A program made the position numbers and the translations under genes. A stretch of DNA of 64,000 nt from the NCBI GenBank assembly GCA_965223105.1, contig OZ244987.1, positions 372,001 to 436,000 of the forward strand, written 5' to 3'. The first letter of the stretch is position 1, and the number at the start of each line of letters is the position of its first letter. The notes under the pieces were generated by a model. It was not told the DNA's origin. It did no database searches and was given only the letters and a program-made list of their open reading frames with translations. Shown here in pieces: positions 63,401-64,000 of the stretch. This DNA comes from JABDMH01 sp965223105 (GTDB lineage Bacteria; Bacteroidota; Bacteroidia; Chitinophagales; Saprospiraceae).

Positions 63401-64000
63401 GCTATTTCCTAGATTGAGACCCAATTTAGACCTGGGAGATTTGTGGGCTGCGATCAAACCTGGAAGGTCCTCGATAGAGCGCTTTGAAACAGCGTTTTCA
63501 AATAAGTTTGGCTGTCGGCACGGAATCATGTTTTCGCATGGAAGATCGGGTCTTTATGCTCTTCTAAAGGTCTGGGGTCTGAAAAATGATGAGATCATTT
63601 GTCCTGCCTATACATGTGTTGTGGTACAGCATGCCATTGTCTTGTCAGATAATATCCCAGTATTTGTCGATTGTGCCCGAGATTCTTTCAACATGGATTG
63701 TAACCTTTTGGAAGCATCAATAACTGAGCGTACCAGAGCCATTATTGTGACCCATTTATTTGGCTGCCCTATGGATGTGGATCGTATCCAAAAGATTGTA
63801 AAGCAGGCGGAAATCATTTATGGTCATAAGATATTTGTTGTCCAGGATGTTGCGCATTCCTACGGTGCAAAATGGGATGGCCAATTGGTTACAACTTATG
63901 GTGATGCAGCCATATTTGGTTGTAATATTAGTAAGATGATTACATCGGTTTTCGGGGGAATGGTTATTTCAAACGACTCCAAACTCAAGGAGGATTTAGA
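63390..64000 (+). CDS. DegT/DnrJ/EryC1/StrS aminotransferase (3' end outside window)
   Basis: A PLP-dependent sugar aminotransferase, first 203 codons only. It begins MPNKLFPRLRPNLDLGDLW and has FETAFSNKFGCRHGIMFSHG, the internal VVQDVAHSYGAKW (PLP-aspartate block) and NISKMITSVFGGMVIS with the candidate Schiff-base lysine. It would install an amino group on a nucleotide-linked keto-sugar. The start overlaps the preceding stop by 11 nt. The right window edge cuts it. Confidence 0.88.
   Translation, partial: MPNKLFPRLRPNLDLGDLWAAIKPGRSSIERFETAFSNKFGCRHGIMFSHGRSGLYALLKVWGLKNDEIICPAYTCVVVQHAIVLSDNIPVFVDCARDSFNMDCNLLEASITERTRAIIVTHLFGCPMDVDRIQKIVKQAEIIYGHKIFVVQDVAHSYGAKWDGQLVTTYGDAAIFGCNISKMITSVFGGMVISNDSKLKEDL

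Overview
The window looks like chromosomal DNA of a Bacteroidota bacterium, probably Saprospiria- or Cytophagia-like. The signs are a type IX secretion C-terminal sorting domain, many lipoproteins, few Shine-Dalgarno sequences, sensor kinases with the HEIQNPLNFVNNFSDVNQ signature, and Planctomycete-like DUF1501/DUF1549/DUF1553 and heme-binding dehydrogenase genes that also occur in environmental Bacteroidota. The exact genus cannot be read from the sequence. I see no rRNA, tRNA or CRISPR array.

Layout. 1-2236: housekeeping genes (acyltransferase fragment, miaA, ArsC/Spx-like). 2586-4991: a large secreted LVIVD protein with a T9SS tail. 5088-12167: a co-directional carbohydrate-catabolism operon (DUF6807 lipoprotein, cytosolic GH88-like hydrolase, TIM-barrel isomerase, Gfo/Idh/MocA oxidoreductase, SDR, small membrane protein, sodium:solute symporter). 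12213-13800: rpiA and a DDAH-like amidinohydrolase on the minus strand. 14374-25825: three consecutive histidine kinase genes. The first encodes 2352 residues with eleven tandem sensor units. The second is broken by one in-frame TGA. All three end in nearly the same kinase module. 26986-33001 (minus): two tandem lipoprotein dehydrogenase/HEAT/cytochrome c genes. Divergent from these, 33222-39645 (plus) is a GntR-regulated sugar operon, with a perfect palindrome in the divergent promoter region. 39784-41034: a degenerate 9-bp repeat field surrounding a small zinc-ribbon gene. 41655-48675 (minus): a second extracytoplasmic operon (DUF1549/DUF1553 cytochrome with an embedded carbohydrate-binding domain, DUF1501, SMP-30, FG-GAP, RidA-like). 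49036-52602: outer-membrane protein, carboxylesterase, SDR. 52721-64000: a surface-polysaccharide cluster (flippase, UDP-GlcNAc 2-epimerase, two GT2 enzymes, AsnB-type amidotransferase, deacetylase, methyltransferase, alpha/alpha-toroid protein, DegT aminotransferase cut by the window edge).

How it fits together. Most accessory genes point to a heterotroph that degrades complex or modified sugars. Secreted or periplasmic lipoproteins act on the substrate, MFS and SSS permeases import the products, and oxidoreductase/isomerase sets process them. The most unusual items are the eleven-unit giant kinase with its two siblings sharing a kinase module, a 241-bp MITE-like element with 38-bp imperfect terminal inverted repeats, and the 9-bp repeat field around the zinc-ribbon gene. 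Functions are inferred from motifs read by eye; no database search was possible.
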